From: a virus
Direction: 5' to 3' (one strand)
DNA length: 36,881 nucleotides
IMG/VR virus record: IMGVR_UViG_3300017605_000853
Span: 1 to 36,881 of that record
The notes under the pieces were generated by a model that was not told the DNA's origin, ran no database searches, and saw only the letters and a list, made by a program, of their open reading frames with translations. The first letter of the stretch is position 1, and the number at the start of each line of letters is the position of its first letter. A program made the position numbers and the translations under genes. Shown one piece after another: positions 35,716-36,881 of the stretch.

Positions 35716-36881
35716 TTCGCTGACCAGTCCTCTCCGATGACCACCTTCGCGTCCAAGGGCACGCGCAGCTTGTACTTCACCCCGGCGCCCACGATGGCCA
35801 CCTTCAAGGATACCGCACACTCCTCCGCGGAGCCAGCGGGAACGTCCAGAACCAGCTCGTCGTGCACGAACGCGACCATGTACGCCGTCGCCGGCGCGCA
35901 GTCCACGATCGCGCGCTTCATGAGGATCGCGCCCCCGCCCTGCACGAGGGTGTTCAGGGCCGCGTGCTTGGACCGGACCCACGCCCGGCGACCGTCCAGA
36001 AGGCGGATCCAGCCGCGGCTGGCGGCGTCCGACTGGACCGCGGCGATCAGCTTCCCGAGGCCCGGCAGGCCCTTCAGGATCGCGTCCCGCACGCGCTTGC
36101 CCACGGCCGGGCTCTTGCCCAGGATCGAGCCCACCTTCGCGTCCTGGGCCCCGTACAGGATCCCGTAGAACACGCGCTTCGCGTCCACGCGCGCGGGCTC
36201 CCACCCGAGCAGGTCCTTCACGAGCTCCTGGTTCCGCTTGTGCACGTCCCCCTCGAGCAGGAGGCGCCCGAGCTCGCCCCCGTCGAAGCGTGCGGCGAAA
36301 TGCCCCATGACCCGCGCCTCCAGGCCGGACGCGTCCCCGATCACGAGGCGGTTGCCCGGGCTCGCGACCCAGCACCGGCGCAGGGCCGGGCGCGTGTCCA
36401 CGTTCCCGAGGTTCGGCTTCGAGTGCGTGCACCGGGAGGTGACCGCGGCGTTGTGCGCCATGTACCCGTGCACGCGCCCGTCCGCCTTCACGACCTTGAG
36501 CCACGCCTGGTCCCCCTCGGCCACGGTGCCCAGGGTCTTCTGGGTCTTGATGCGTTCGGCCAGAAGCTTCGCCTCCGGGTACGCGAGGGCCCCGATCACG
36601 GCCTCGTCCACCTTCGGCTCCCCGGTGGGTGTGAACTCCTTCGGTTTCCACCCGTGCTTCTCGGCCAGGGCGCGCGCGATGTGGGCACGGCTGTTCGGGT
36701 TGAAGGTCACGATGCGGGTCTTCGCGATCTTCTTCTTGGGGGTCACGTAGTGGTCCGTGAAGTCCGGGAAGGCCGCGCGGTGCACGGCTCGGGAAAGGGT
36801 ATGGGCCAATGTAACGATTCTGCAACTAACGCCGAGACCAACCGGCCGACGTACGGCGTCGAGCGACTCGCCGTCGTGGGC
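35712..36881 (-). CDS. DNA polymerase I-type (T7 gp5-like), C-terminal part (cut by right edge)
   Basis: Family A replicative polymerase. The reading frame is open to the window edge, so the N-terminal exonuclease domain lies mostly outside; 389 residues are visible. Motifs: FNPNSRAHIARALAEKHGWKP and FTPTGEPKVDE (thumb/palm entry), SRCTHSKPNLGNV, motif A VIGDASGLEARVMGHFA, motif B AKRVFYGILYGA, motif C FVHDELVLDVP. A TTG at 36809 has no role as start. It is followed directly by the exonuclease gene. Thioredoxin-binding loop cannot be assessed reliably. Confidence 0.93.
   Translation of the reverse strand, partial: AHDGESLDAVRRPVGLGVSCRIVTLAHTLSRAVHRAAFPDFTDHYVTPKKKIAKTRIVTFNPNSRAHIARALAEKHGWKPKEFTPTGEPKVDEAVIGALAYPEAKLLAERIKTQKTLGTVAEGDQAWLKVVKADGRVHGYMAHNAAVTSRCTHSKPNLGNVDTRPALRRCWVASPGNRLVIGDASGLEARVMGHFAARFDGGELGRLLLEGDVHKRNQELVKDLLGWEPARVDAKRVFYGILYGAQDAKVGSILGKSPAVGKRVRDAILKGLPGLGKLIAAVQSDAASRGWIRLLDGRRAWVRSKHAALNTLVQGGGAILMKRAIVDCAPATAYMVAFVHDELVLDVPAGSAEECAVSLKVAIVGAGVKYKLRVPLDAKVVIGEDWSAK

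Overview
This window is most of the genome of a GC-rich, T7-like podovirus (Autographiviridae type). The evidence is a recognisable T7-type RNA polymerase N-terminus at the left edge, a T7-type family A DNA polymerase at the right edge, and between them homologues of T7 genes 6, 8, 9, 10, 11, 12, 13, 14, 15, 16, 17, 18 and 19 in T7 order. Nearly everything is on the minus strand, so the map reads from right to left. A tyrosine integrase sits three genes upstream of the RNA polymerase, as in temperate-looking T7-like cyanophages and pelagiphages. RNA polymerase runs off the left edge and DNA polymerase enters from the right edge, so the sequence appears to be a permuted circle, with the RNA polymerase body and other replication genes (expected helicase/primase) lying outside. 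The host is not identifiable. Strong Shine-Dalgarno sites, high GC and lipoprotein signals fit a GC-rich bacterium.

Right to left: replication and nucleotide genes (36.9-34.3 kb: DNA polymerase, exonuclease, a MazZ-like dATP/dGTP diphosphohydrolase-domain protein, a DUF4406 deoxyribosyltransferase-like protein); a LAGLIDADG homing endonuclease (34.3-33.8 kb); head genes (33.8-28.2 kb: small tail-assembly-like proteins, portal, scaffold, an Acb2/Tad1-like anti-CBASS candidate, a lipoprotein, a beta-rich structural protein, major capsid protein and a terminator); tail and ejection genes (28.2-14.2 kb: tubular proteins A and B, four internal virion or ejection proteins, two tandem paralogous tail fibres); packaging genes (TerS, TerL); then a late accessory region (12.3-7.7 kb). 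The accessory region holds a rightward three-gene cassette, the only plus-strand genes, two HExxH proteins, a small membrane protein and three tandem paralogues.

At 7.57-7.39 kb a leftward terminator closes the late operon. It is followed by palindromes, repeated operator-like boxes and a sigma70-like promoter. Early genes then run left: hexapeptide-repeat protein, DUF932 protein, a terminator, small unknown genes, integrase, an Ala/Tyr-rich repeat protein, a glycoside-hydrolase-like protein and RNA polymerase. Genes are extremely tightly packed. Most adjacent pairs overlap as ATGA, GTGA or TGATG, which points to extensive translational coupling and was used to choose many starts.

The observations most worth follow-up are the Acb2/Tad1-like gene, the inverted cassette beside terminase, the early glycoside-hydrolase-like enzyme with both acidic residues conserved, the putative early control region, and the nucleotide-pool gene pair next to exonuclease. 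No tRNA, CRISPR array or insertion sequence was seen. No canonical endolysin and no CI-type repressor were recognised.
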